64,000 bases of DNA from contig DF237020.1 of NCBI GenBank assembly GCA_000708835.1, forward strand, positions 124,001 through 188,000, in the 5' to 3' direction. The position numbers and the translations under genes were made by a program. Under the pieces are notes generated by a model. That model had not been told where the DNA came from. It saw only the letters and a program-made list of their open reading frames with translations, and did no database searches. Below are positions 45,826-56,950 of the stretch, in pieces; the first letter of the stretch is position 1; each line of letters opens with the position of its first letter. This stretch comes from Klebsormidium nitens. Taxonomy: Eukaryota; Streptophyta; Klebsormidiophyceae; Klebsormidiales; Klebsormidiaceae.

Positions 45826-47100
45826 TCAGCGGCAATGTTCTTTGAATTCCAAAGCAAGGAATCCTGCGCCTTCTCCTACAGTGCTAAGGTCGTAGTATCG
45901 GTCACGTGGATACTTCACCTCCACCTCATTCAGATTTGGACACATGGATGGGAACGTCCAAAGGGCATCCGCATTGGGGAGACTCCCGTCAAGGATGACG
46001 TGCTTCAAAGAAGAGAACTTTGCACCGCCGGTGGCAGCCCAGTATGTGTGGTCAATAACCTGCCCATCTGCAACACTACTGACCGTTGTCGAAGAACCGC
46101 GATCTACAATGACCAGATTCTTCAACTTTGGACAGCCCTTGGCAAGAGGTGCCAAGTCGTTTAGATGAAACGCCAAAGGCACTACCTTTTCTCCAACCAG
46201 TGACAGTGATTCCAACTTTGGAACGTGTTGACCAATCAGAGACAAGGTCTGAGGTGTGATTGGAGCAAAGTCCTTCTCCTGAAGAAAGCCCTCTTCGAGC
46301 ATATTCCTCATCTGGTCATGTATAGTATCGAATGACCCATTCCAGACTCCCAACTCAAGAGAGACAATGCTTCTTCCGGCCTTTTCTAAGAAGCTTAGCA
46401 AAGCTCTCTCCTTGGTGAAGGTGTTCTTAAGGTCTACCTTTCTCAGCGGCAAGGTAGAGTTTCTTTGAAGGTCAATTGAACGCACTTTGCAAATGCCGGT
46501 CACATTCAGAACCTCCAGTTGAGGACACGCTAAGTAGATGGACTCAAGCTTGTGTGCCCCACTAATGTCAAGGCTAGTCAGTTTTGGTAAATGGAGATTC
46601 AGGTTACAGAGCCCTTTGCCTTCTTCAGAATACAAGGACTCTTCAAGGTAAAAGATGGACAGATCCTCCAAATTTGGGCAATTACGGTGCAAAAGATCCA
46701 CCACCCTGTCATCGAACCAGCTTGCAGATTCAACAGATTCAGTGAAACCTGCGTCCAAGTCCGCGTGAACTGAAAGTGTGAGAATTCTGATCCACTCTGT
46801 TCGTCTAGTGTGCAAACCTCCAGCAAAAAGCGACAAAACGCTTTCCTGGTATACAGTGATATCAACTTCCTCCCAGAGCACCTCATCATCTGCGATAGAG
46901 CGGAATCGTTTGCAAACTTGCGCAAGCGTTCCTACACACCCCTTCAGATTTGTGAACAACCTTGGAAAGCGGTAGGGAGGTCCGGAGCGCTTGTATTTCT
47001 TTTCTAACATTTCCAGCTCTTGCTTACCAAGGACATCTTGGAAAATTGACAGAACCAGGTTGTCGGGCAGCTTGTCAAAATGGCAAACTTCGGGAGCCAT
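45826..47100 (-). CDS. F-box / leucine-rich repeat protein, single exon
   Basis: One uninterrupted frame of 424 residues, unlike its intron-rich neighbours. An F-box lies near the N-terminus (FDKLPDNLVLSIFQDVLG, then LAQVCKRFRSIADDEVLWEEVDI). Irregular leucine-rich repeats follow (for example CPNLEDLSIFYLEE, LPKLTSLDISGAHKLESI, CPQLEVLNVTG, VPKLESLSLVGE, CPKLKNLVIVDRG, CPNLNEVEVKYP). F-box proteins bind SKP1 in SCF ubiquitin ligases, and the LRRs would pick the target, which cannot be predicted. I start at the ATG at 47100 (MAPEVCHF) because it lies just ahead of the F-box and no earlier in-frame ATG exists, though the frame is open to 47190. Being single-exon, it could be a retrocopy, but nothing suggests decay. 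Confidence 0.88.
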   Translation of the reverse strand: MAPEVCHFDKLPDNLVLSIFQDVLGKQELEMLEKKYKRSGPPYRFPRLFTNLKGCVGTLAQVCKRFRSIADDEVLWEEVDITVYQESVLSLFAGGLHTRRTEWIRILTLSVHADLDAGFTESVESASWFDDRVVDLLHRNCPNLEDLSIFYLEESLYSEEGKGLCNLNLHLPKLTSLDISGAHKLESIYLACPQLEVLNVTGICKVRSIDLQRNSTLPLRKVDLKNTFTKERALLSFLEKAGRSIVSLELGVWNGSFDTIHDQMRNMLEEGFLQEKDFAPITPQTLSLIGQHVPKLESLSLVGEKVVPLAFHLNDLAPLAKGCPKLKNLVIVDRGSSTTVSSVADGQVIDHTYWAATGGAKFSSLKHVILDGSLPNADALWTFPSMCPNLNEVEVKYPRDRYYDLSTVGEGAGFLALEFKEHCR

Positions 47101-47918
47101 CTTTCTCTGAGATGCATTCGCCTCAGCCTCAGGCCGCAGGCTTGCCCTCCAATGCCAGCTAGCTGGCTCCACACAGCGCGCTTGACTCAAATCTTTGACA
47201 AAGCCACCCGCAATGCATGGTCAAGACTCAAGCCTCCTGTGTAGCTTTTGACAGACCGGACAATTTGACACTACCGGAAGTGTCACCTCTAGGTTGGTAC
47301 ATGGACGTAGGTACGTAAGTTTGCTAGTCTTACAAATTGCGTCACTGGTGATGTCACACAGGGTTAACACCCTAACATACACTAAAACCCTAGGGGTAAC
47401 CATTGACCAAACCCTAAGGCGTTCCGCCAGAGCCCACCCGTACCCACCCTAACCCCCCAGCTAACCCCACCAAGATCAGTGGTTTGTGCTGTTTGTAACC
47501 CGCGATTGCCCCGAGCACCTACCGCACCCGGTTGAACCTGGCGGTACCGACCACGTCCCAACAGTACCATACCGAACCACAGGTATCGCTTATGTCATCG
47601 ATGACGTATTTTGGAGACTAGCAAAGTTACGTAGTCTGCTGTTTTGTTGACTCAGACCCAAGATCCTCGAATAGGGACTTGTGGACAGTGTCAAGAAGAC
47701 AGCCAGTCCCCCGGGGGCCTTCACGCACACATGCAAGTCAGAACTACCGGAGTGTTACTCCGCTGGTCTCCTCTGTCGGCGACCATGAACCGTCAATCCT
47801 GCATTCGTGGTCGCTGCTCCGACTCCCTTGCAATCGTCTTCCTGACCGTCTTCGCCTTGCCCTCCCTCTTTCCAAGCTTGGGCGCGGCAGCGTAGGGCAG
47901 GAAGCGGCGCCAGGCACC
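47101..47918. promoter_or_regulatory. Divergent promoter region, F-box / eL27
   Basis: About 820 bases between divergent start codons. It includes two exact telo boxes and a C-rich ACCCTAACCCCCC stretch near 47448. The F-box leader lies on the left and the eL27 leader on the right, rich in pyrimidines (TCTTCCTGACCGTCTTCGCC near 47838), as is common for ribosomal-protein leaders. Confidence 0.5.
47385..47416 (+). promoter_or_regulatory. Pair of telo-box motifs
   Basis: Exact AAACCCTA occurs at 47385-47392 and 47409-47416, 24 bases apart. Telo boxes are known promoter elements of plant ribosomal-protein and other translation genes. The eL27 gene begins about 500 bases downstream, so a link is plausible, although the site is also close to the F-box start. 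Confidence 0.55.
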
Positions 47919-50587
47919 ATGGTGAAGTTTCTGAAGCCCAGCAAGGTTGTGGTCCTCCTGCAGGGCAGGTATGCCGGGAGGAAGGCAGTCATCGTCAAGA
48001 ATTTTGACGATGGCACGCAGGGCAGGCCGTATGGGCACGCACTAGTTGCCGGGATTGCAAAGTACCCCAGGAAGGTGAGTGGGCTTCTGCAATACAGGAG
48101 GGAGCACTTGCTGGTTTCTGTGGAGCTCCGGTTGGTACTTACCACGATCGGCACCATAAAGAGCTGACGTTGAGCAGATAATCGAAACCCTATCTGATTG
48201 TTTAAGGCACAACAAACTGTAATCTACCGATCAGACGGTAATGGTGCAGCAGCATCTTATGCGTCTTCTTTTGTAGTGCAAAGCTATGTTCTATCTGGAA
48301 ACTGTCAGCAAAACCTCAAATGGTAATGGTAGAGGCTAGGCGCCTGCTGGTCTTTGGTGTTCTGGCAATCAGTACTGAGGAAAAGCACTCATGCCACAGT
48401 TACTATGTGGCAGTCAATTCGGCTGGATAGTTGAGGGGGCGGGCAGCGAGGTGGATTTGTCATTGCAGCAGCTTCTGAGCAAGCTGAATAGGTTTTCAGT
48501 CATTCCGACCCGGTGCTCTTGATAATGGTACTCATGTTGCCCGGTGATTTAGTGGCCCGTTGACCAAGCACGCGTATTGGAAGCCCGTTAGTCAGCAAAC
48601 TTTTGACCTCTCATTGTGCGAACCTCGTCAGACTTTGTATGTGCAAATTCCGTTAGAGATGATCCTGGATCGCTTGCTTTATCATGTTTAATAGGCTTCG
48701 TCGTCTCACTTCTGCGGTTTATGTGACTGGTTTTCCTCGGTGATTCCGAGCTTCAAGAGCTACCCTCAGCAGGGACTCCCTTATTGGCCTGGAAGAAAAG
48801 TGCCCAGAAATGATGCATCTAGTTGCTCTCAGCACGGGACAGCATGGGAACAAACTCATCCCACTTGTGGAGGTGCAAAACCATTTAGGGAGAAGAATAC
48901 TGTGGCCATTGTTTTTAATCAGTCAAGGCTTTGCATCAATAGGAAGAGTACGGGGGATTGAAAAGAAGCAAACCGACAAAAAGAAGGAAGTTGATACCGG
49001 GATCTTTTGGCACCGGCAGGTCATCAAGAAGTCCTCCGCAAAGACCATTGCTCGGCGGTCACGGCTCAAGGCCTTCATCAAGGTCGTCAACTACAACCAC
49101 ATCATGCCCACCAGGTGAGGGGTTAAGCTTCTCGTTGTCAGATTAAACCCAAGGTTTGCAGAAGCCTACTTTGGCGTATAGCTATCCGGTTTACACAAGC
49201 CTAACCCATCTCGAACCCGTCTTTGGCACCCTGATTGTTGTTCTCAAGTTGACCACCTTGAACATAGTTCGGGGCGGTCAAGCAGACACATGGTTCGGTT
49301 AGAAGAAAGGGATATGACTTGAGTCAGGTAGTCATTATTGAACTCAGACTTCAGGGTTCCGTAGGCAGAGGTGGGTGCCAAATTGTGGTGACAGCATTCG
49401 AAGTTGTGCAGCGGGAAATGAGGCAGCTGCCCGTGTTTAAAAACCTCACCTTGCCGAACTGGTGAAGCTCGACACAACCATACAGGGACCTTAGAAATGT
49501 GTCTCCAGAGAAGAGAGGCTTGAAAGGACTTCTTTATCAAAGTAAGACTGAGAGACAAGCTTCAATTCTGGGCCGGCCGAGCTACATGATCGAAGCATTA
49601 CAAGACTACCGTGATTCTCATCCAGTGGCATACATTACCCTGGATGGGGCCGCCAGTCTCCAAGATTCAATTTGAACAATCTGGCACCAAGCATGCCTGC
49701 AAAGCTGTAGTGTTAGCCCTGGTCCCACTTTCTGAGGACCATTTGAAGCACATTCTGAGGGATGCACTTAGCAAGGGGAGGTTGGAAGGGGTCAGGAGTT
49801 CGCTCTTAGCCAAGTCGGGGTCGGGATTCAGAACAAAACATGGCGAAAGATTGAGATTCTGGTTGGAATGGTCAGGACAGGCTTGAGGCTGACGCGGTTT
49901 TGGACTTGTAACCTCTTACACAGATACACCCTCGACGTGAACCTGAAGGAGACTGTCACTGCAGAGAAGATCGAAGCCAAGCCAAAGAAGGTCGACGCAC
50001 TTAAGGTAAGGCCTGCCGCTCTTACTGTGAATGATTCTGCTTTGCCCTGCAGGTCCTTTCTGAGTAGGTCAGAGTAGGTGAATCCTGGGCGGCCGATCTC
50101 GTCCTGCTCCGAAAGTGGCTGGCCCTACCACAAAGTTAAAGATTAGGCACAAGAGAAACTGGGCGGTTATGGTCTTGAGGCGTAAAAACGTCTCTTCTCA
50201 TATTGAGCCCAGGGTCCACTTAGATTGTGGGCCTTTTGATACAGAAAGTGACTGGACGGTGCTGCATGCGGCCAATCTCTGTAGCCTGTTCAGCACGTGG
50301 TCCACAAAACGGTCCTTGAGATGGATTGCAAAAGAGACGCGATAGCTGGGTTGACTTTGCGGAAGAGAAAGACCGGTTGTCTCATGCTGGTAACCAGCGT
50401 GGTAAGGTGTGAGTTGTGTTTTTATTTGTCTCAGTGGTTTGTTTGTTCATTCGTGGCGTACTATTCTGTGGACCTCCTCAAACTGACACCTTCTCTGGTC
50501 TTTCTTTCGCAGGAAACGAAAAAGGTCTTCGAGGAGAGATTCAAGACAGGAAAGAACAGATGGTTCTTCACCAAGTTGCGATTCTAA
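47919..50587 (+). CDS. RPL27: Large-subunit ribosomal protein eL27 (RPL27)
   Basis: Four exons: 47919-48074, 49020-49114, 49924-50005, 50513-50587 (135 residues, the usual family length). It is a cytosolic 60S subunit protein. Diagnostic segments are [20 protein letters not shown] and [20 protein letters not shown] (the KOW-type N-terminus), [27 protein letters not shown], and the C-terminal [22 protein letters not shown] with its conserved final helix. All splice phases agree. The first intron is nearly 1 kb, large for such a gene. Confidence 0.97.
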
Positions 50588-51728
50588 ATGACCATAAATT
50601 TTAAGTACGTGAGGGGACTCATTTTCGGACCACCACCCGCTCAAGTCGTATTCAGTGCTTCTCTCGTCTTTGTTGCTGGCATGTCGTGCGATTTGTGAGT
50701 GAGGGTCTCCTGATCAAGCTGGTGATTCGGCCACTGCTATGCAACCCCAATTTCGTTCCGTCTCCTAGTGGAGCTTGTACATGGGCATCATGCACAAACC
50801 CCTCTACATGCTGGCGGTTTGGGCAGCTTCTGGCCATACTGACGCAAGTATATACAATGTCCAGATCGTAGAAATTGCAGCAACCGCCGAATCAGTCTGA
50901 ACACGAGACGTACAACTCGCATCTTGGGTTACCAAAGTTTTCATAGAACTTGCACATCATTGCACATGAGGGTCCGCCCTTCCTCTGCAGAGAGGTTTCG
51001 AGATCTAGCTATCGCTATGTATGCACTTGCATGAGCGTGCATCATTGACATGTTCAGAGAATCACACCGCTACTATTAGTCAGGCCCCCCCTGTCACCCC
51101 AAACCAATGCATGCCAGCCCAATCGTGTAAGCATAAACCGTTTACTAAGCAGCATGCGAGTCTGAAATTTTGCGCAGATTGTTGTACGCGGCTAAGTCAA
51201 TTAGGACAACTTGCTACATGGTGCACATGAAGTAAACATTGCAGGTGCAAAAAGCGGGCATATTCATATGGATATTGCGCGGTTCGTCTGCATGAGGTAC
51301 ATGTATGCATCAACACGAATGCTGAATTAAGTTGAGCAGTAATTTGGACCGCCCGCATATAGCTCCATACGTAGAAGCTTTCAGCTACATGTGCACATGC
51401 AGAAATCGCTATGACTGTGAACATGTACACATCTCGACACACAGAAGAAAGTCAAGTTTTTAGATCCAATCTTGCCATCCAGAGATATGTACCGGCCCTT
51501 GCAGATAAAATCGACTGTGAGCTATAAAACACCTCAACAAAACAAGTGTGCATGCTTCCGATGCTCTTGGCGAAGACAAACAAAGGCTGATGAGTAACTA
51601 TAATGCGTCAAATGAGTGGACAAGAATAATCTTCAAGTTAGTCTCTTTATAAAGAGATTGCGTGTTTTATCAGCACAGCTTGCTTAATGTACACAGCGTC
51701 TGGTCTCATGTCAGGTCTTCCCAGTTAC
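50588..51728. other. Convergent 3' intergenic region, eL27 / VTI1
   Basis: About 1.1 kb with two 3' UTRs. TGCA/ATGCAT words are dense from about 50950 to 51430. No coding sequence or structured RNA is recognised. Confidence 0.45.
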
Positions 51729-54700
51729 TTAGTGTTTCTTGAATTTGAAATAGAGGATGAGGATTATGGCAAAAACGAGCGCCGCAATAATACCGTACAT
51801 GATGATCTTGTTGGTCCGGATCCTTTGGGCCATTCTGTTCAAGATCTGCCTGCTCTTTCCAATATTGTCGTCAACACCATGGAGCTGCAAAGCAAGGGGA
51901 AAACGCATCAGAAGCAAGACAAGAAAGCGCCGCCCAATAACTACGATATCCGATATCGTGTCCAAGCGAAACGACCAAAAGGGGCAGCCTTCGTCATGCG
52001 CTGAGATAAAATACACCTATAACGAAGTACCACCTCAAACTACTCATCCTCCAAAATTGAGTACTGAAGATATATCCTTAGGCTTGTCGGCGTCTGCCAA
52101 TCAGCGCAGAAAGAACCATTGTCGACGCTCAACTAATCTAACGTACTTGTCTCAAGGAAAGGCACCCCAGGAAAGGATGCCAGTGCGCTCATGACGTAGA
52201 CGTTCTAAGCAGCCCTATGCAGACTACGAAGCTTCCTAAAAGACCTGGCAGATTCGAAAAGATACACAGCACAATCTGTTAGTGACCTGCGAAATTACCC
52301 TTTCAAATCGGCCCGCCAGCGGAGAATTTTGTACTCACCGTCCCGCGCGCATGCAGGAGCGTCTCCCGTTGTTGTGAGAGGCTGCCCAGAATCTGTGCTC
52401 CAATGTCCTCGGTCTCTATCGCCACCCGCTTGCTCTCCTTGATCCGCTCTCCCGACTGGTTCAACCGGTCAGTCGTCTGCAGCAACCGGTTCCTCTGGTC
52501 CGCAGAGACCGACTGCACGAGGGATCGGAAACATTCACGATCATGAAACCTTCACGACAATACTACCAACGTCTGCATGCAGGAATGTGGAGAAGCATTC
52601 AGATGGTTACAGTTGAGGCTTCGAATTGGTCGGTTGCCAACTGATTGCCGATCCAAAGATGATTATACCAACGAGGGTTCAAATACTTCAAAGTGCAGGC
52701 TACCCAGCAACTTCACTATATGTGCGCGGCTTGAACCTGTGTAATCTGCACATCGCACGTCGAGTACTCTGATAGGTCGAGAAGAACCCAGCAGAACCCG
52801 TTCGACCAGACACACGAGGAAGACATCTAGCATTGCTTCGCCGGTGTGGTTGTGAGCCCATGTGGCAACCTCACTGGAGCTTGGAGTCAACATAAGAACT
52901 GGAAAACGAGCCAGACGTTCATAAGGGTTGGCCGAAGAGGGCCAAGAAACGAGCCACCGAGGTTGATCGGTTTGACATGTGTACTGAACTGCCAAAACTC
53001 GATTTGACTGTACGCAACCGTTTTGATTAGCCATCTTGGATCGACAATCTCCGTGGATTCAACTCTTCAAAATCACGGTTCAGGCAAGCAAACTCAATTT
53101 TTCGGCTGTGTCTACAGACGGATTCATCAGTCGTCTCAGATCGAACATCTCCTAAAAATCGCTCTCAAATATCACAAATCAGCCAATCAAACATACACAC
53201 ATAATTCAAAGACAAGCCCGCAAAACCAGCACCTAACACCAAAGCTCCAGAGTCCCTCTGAAATCACATCCAAGCAAGCTGATCTTACACAAAAGCCAGC
53301 CTCTTCAAGTGGTCAATGAAATAGCGCTTCCGCTTGTCAATCGCAGAAGAGAAGGCCGTAACACAGAAAAAGGTGGGAAGTAGGAAGTCTCGAAGGAACG
53401 AAACTTCACAGGCGTTTTGGGTAACCTGCTCGAATTGCCGACATTCAAAGCCGAACGCGCTAAGCTCTGCAGTTCTGATTGCATACAGACCTTGAAAGAA
53501 AATATCACAGTTGGCTTGCCACCAGAACACTTCCAACATCATGCCCATCTTAACGAATGATGGGGAGAGGGTGATATTAAGGATCCTCGAAGGAACGGCA
53601 AACCAAGGCGGAAACTTACCCCCAGGGGTTCTCCCAACCCCCTCTCCATCAGCTCCTGCCTGGCCGCCACCTCATCCGGCAGCGCAGCGCTCGCCTTCTT
53701 CGCCTCTTTCTTGACGTTATTGAGGCCTGCTTTGTACTCAGCCAGCTTGGACTTCAGGGTGACCAGCTCCGCCTTGGAGAAGCTCCGTGCCTCCAAGTCC
53801 ATCTTCCGGATCTGTAGCATTTCATCAAATTCCTTTAGGGAGAGCCCTTGAAGATGCAATTTGAATGCGTGAGAATCAGAATCCAATGAGCGCCTGGAGG
53901 TATTAGTCCAATGACATGCACAGGGCTGAGCCTTGAAGATCTTCAAAGTTCGCCTTGTCGAACCTGGATGAGCTGGAGGCAACAAATACCTGATACATGT
54001 GGGCGGTGGAAACTACCTAGCCAGGACCCAGATCCTTCACTTCCGACATGGCAAGCAGCAACTGAGTGATGTTTGAGTATCAATCAATCAGACCCACAAT
54101 CATGCCAACACTTGGAAGCTCTTCGTGCCAGCGTGCACTTATTGTTCCGCAGGTTAGCATGCGTCCGCTGAACAACGGAAGCCCCCGTAGTGCTCTCATG
54201 CTCATTTGACCATTGCTTTGTCGATGTGTTGGTTAGCTCCAGCTGAGATGGTGATATAACAGGCTGTTTTGCTGGACGACAAACGGACATGCTAGTCTTC
54301 AAACTACGAGCTACTCGATGCATGTCAAGCATACAGAATTCTGCTACCACGAAGTTTGGATGTTTGTAATACACTCCAAACTTACCAGAGCCTCTGACTC
54401 ATCAATCCCCTGCTGCAACTCCTTCAGTTTCTGCTTCTTCTGCTCTGCAAGGTGCAAGAACATGCACCTCAAACATGATCCAGGACAATGCTGACGTGTC
54501 CGGTCCAACACTGATGTAAGGCTACAATACTGGCCCGGCTTTTTCTCTCAAAACCCACAAACTTTTCATCACAAAAACCCCAACATTGAGCATCCACCGA
54601 GCAAAAACGAATGTCACGTAATAAAATTGATGGCTTCGAAACATGGTTCACCAATTACACGGACAGGACTAACAATTTTAGCAGAACCCTAAACTCGACT

Positions 54701-55025
54701 TACATTAACTCTTGAATGAGGCGACCATGTCATCGACCAGACAGCCCCGTCGATGCAAACACCTTATACAGCAGACGTGCACTCACCTACAATTGACCAA
54801 CTTATGCCAAAAGAAGGGGCCTGACAAAAGCGTCCGCATCAGCAGGAAAACGTGTTTACATTCCCTCTTCAATCTGAGGGCAGTACTCCTGTCGATTCAA
54901 TGTTGCCCTCCGATCAGATTGTACTCACCTCCAGATAAAAGAGAAACATTCTCCACTTTCCTCTTTAAGCTGGCTAGCAACTCCGTGTATTGCCTCTCAT
55001 AACTCTGGAACATGTTCTCCCCCAT
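51729..55025 (-). CDS. VTI1: VTI1-type Qb-SNARE
   Basis: Five exons: 54929-55025, 54386-54444, 53620-53811, 52339-52512, 51729-51884 (225 residues; plant VTI1 proteins are about 220). It is a tail-anchored SNARE for trans-Golgi, endosome and vacuole membrane fusion. The N-terminal three-helix domain shows FQSYERQYTELLASLKRK, IRKMDLEARS and LAEYKAGLNNVKKE. The SNARE helix runs from QRNRLLQTTDRLNQSGERIK through LGSLSQQRETLLHA to VDDNIGKSRQILNRM. It is followed by a single C-terminal membrane anchor (IIMYGIIAALVFAIILILYF) and a short KFKKH tail. The start MGENMFQSYERQY sits where the family starts. All splice phases agree. Confidence 0.95.
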
Positions 55026-56950
55026 CTTTGCTTGCTACTTTACTGCGCCTGCGACTCTAGGCTCGTGACCTCAATGAAAAGTTCACGCTGTGCAAAGCAG
55101 CCGCTCTTACAAACACACTGAAGGGAGAAGGACAAAGGATTATCCTTGGTCTGTATGTCCGCTTAATTTCCTCACTTGCGATCCCCCTCCTAGCCGCAAT
55201 CTCCACAAATCGATGACCAAAGGCAACCCTAAAATTCTCCATTCATGAAGAGAAGGCTCGGCCTTCAATCCGGGCAACTTTCTGGTTGCGTGCCGCCTCA
55301 GGCTGTTACATATCGGAGCTTGTGGTCTTTGACACCAGAATTGCAGCCTAACGACAACGTTAGAGGCGGACGCGCTTTGTCGCGTAGGTTTGTCTAACCA
55401 GTACGTCATTTGCCCCCTTAACGTGGATTATTTTGGTGAACTCTTTTGCCATCTACTTTCGACGGCATAGCCAGATAAAAATAGTGTTAAGGAACCTCCC
55501 CGCGCGGGAAAAGCTTAGACTGCACACTGCAACTTCAAGTTCAAGTCACGTTCCAAGTTCAGCCCTGCAACAATTTCATCATTTGAGCTTCACTTTCTCG
55601 GCAAATAGGGCGCACAAGTGGCGGCTATACACCAACAGCCTGGACTTGCAGGTCAAGGGCAAGGGATCAACGAAGGCTCCCTTTGAGGGTAGGCGACTTG
55701 CGTTGTCCACTTTCAAGAAAGACATTAGCGTTTGCACAGAGCGCTGTGGAATCAGGTCCAGCAAGTGGTCCCCAAAGGAGCGCCTGTCCAGAGGAGCGGT
55801 GTACTGTCTTCCTTGGATAGGCGCTCTCCGCGAGCGAAGTTCGTTCAATTTTCTGATAAAGAAATAAGGTACACGTCAGGTTTTACCAATAGCATTGGGC
55901 CCCAGGGGCCAGCTCCGAGGGGCGGGGTGGGCTGGGACGACTTCTTGCAAAATGAAGATGGTAATATGCTGATATGATGCAGGAAGGTTGCATCCCCAAG
56001 GTTTTGAGGTGAGATATATCTGCTGACTTTCTGGTTTTGAGAAGGACTTGGATGCAGAGATGCAGAGTGTTCCCTCTCCTATCACTGTGCACCTGGTCGT
56101 GCTACAGGCGAAGAGCAGCATCGTGTTCCTGGGGAGAGGTTCATGTCCTTTTCCTGTCTGTTTGAAGGGCGTGGTCTTGCAAATTGTTAACAATGGAAAG
56201 GCGCAAGGTGCATCATGCTGCTGTTTTTGTGCAGTTTCTTGATGGGACTGTTTGCCGTTCTGCTCGTGTACCTTCTCTGAGCACACTCTAAGTTGCAGCA
56301 AATGGCTTTCCTGGTGGTTTGTTTACGAGCACGATTTGATTACCGGGTCTCAAGCTTTGCCGCTGGTTTCGGGTCCACTTTACCATCATGTTTTCAACTG
56401 GTAGAGTTCTGAGCAAGCACAGGTGGTTCTTTGTTGTGTGCTTTAGGTACCCTTATTACCTCTGCACTTTGGTCAGAGTTAGGGTTCAGCACTACCTTGC
56501 CCCATGGTTTGAGAGTCTGGCGGTAATAAGTTCATCGCTTACCGCAGTCGCTATCAAAGTAGAAGAACTCTTCATAAGCTCATACATCCATTTTGTAGGC
56601 TTTGCGAGCACTTTGGTTTCATTGGCGTAGTGCTCAGAGCGGACCAGGGAATAGTCTTATTTATGTTGCAGGAGATGCGTCATGCTTGTGCCTTCGATTG
56701 GTTTGTAGTGACATTTTGGTGGCGTGTGATACGTCCATATATCTTTGCACTAGGTTGCTCTTGCCCAATCAGCTCATTCAAGTGATTTTACGGTTTAAAT
56801 AAAAGTAGTTCATTGGCAGGCAGTTCTTTTAGCTGTTGATTAACCATCTTTTGCTATGTTTTGCAGCATCTGTCCACGGTGACGGCAAGCCCCGCCTGCT
56901 CCTCAGCTCGTCTCCTTCTTTACAACCACACGACTGCGCTTCTAAGTGGT
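55026..56950. promoter_or_regulatory. Divergent intergenic region, VTI1 / GTE bromodomain gene
   Basis: About 1.9 kb between divergent start codons, the longest gene-free stretch. An acceptor-like TTTTGCAG ends near 56866, 85 bases before the GTE ATG, so the GTE leader is probably spliced. A 144-codon frame at 55433-55867 (+) has no recognisable domain and is not called. A TTCAAG iteration near 55531-55545 resembles one near 11600. Confidence 0.45.

Noticed and set aside
47441-47475. Telomere-like ACCCTAACCCCCC stretch as an interstitial telomere
   Set aside because: Only isolated partial units, not a tandem plant or algal telomere array; treated as part of a C-rich promoter with telo boxes.
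52663-53034. 123-codon frame on the minus strand inside a VTI1 intron
   Set aside because: The composition looks protein-like but no family is recognised, it is not needed for a complete VTI1, and splicing it in is not supported by flanking phases.
55433-55867. 144-codon frame upstream of the GTE gene
   Set aside because: No domain, basic low-information sequence, no splice partner; likely chance in a 1.9 kb promoter gap.
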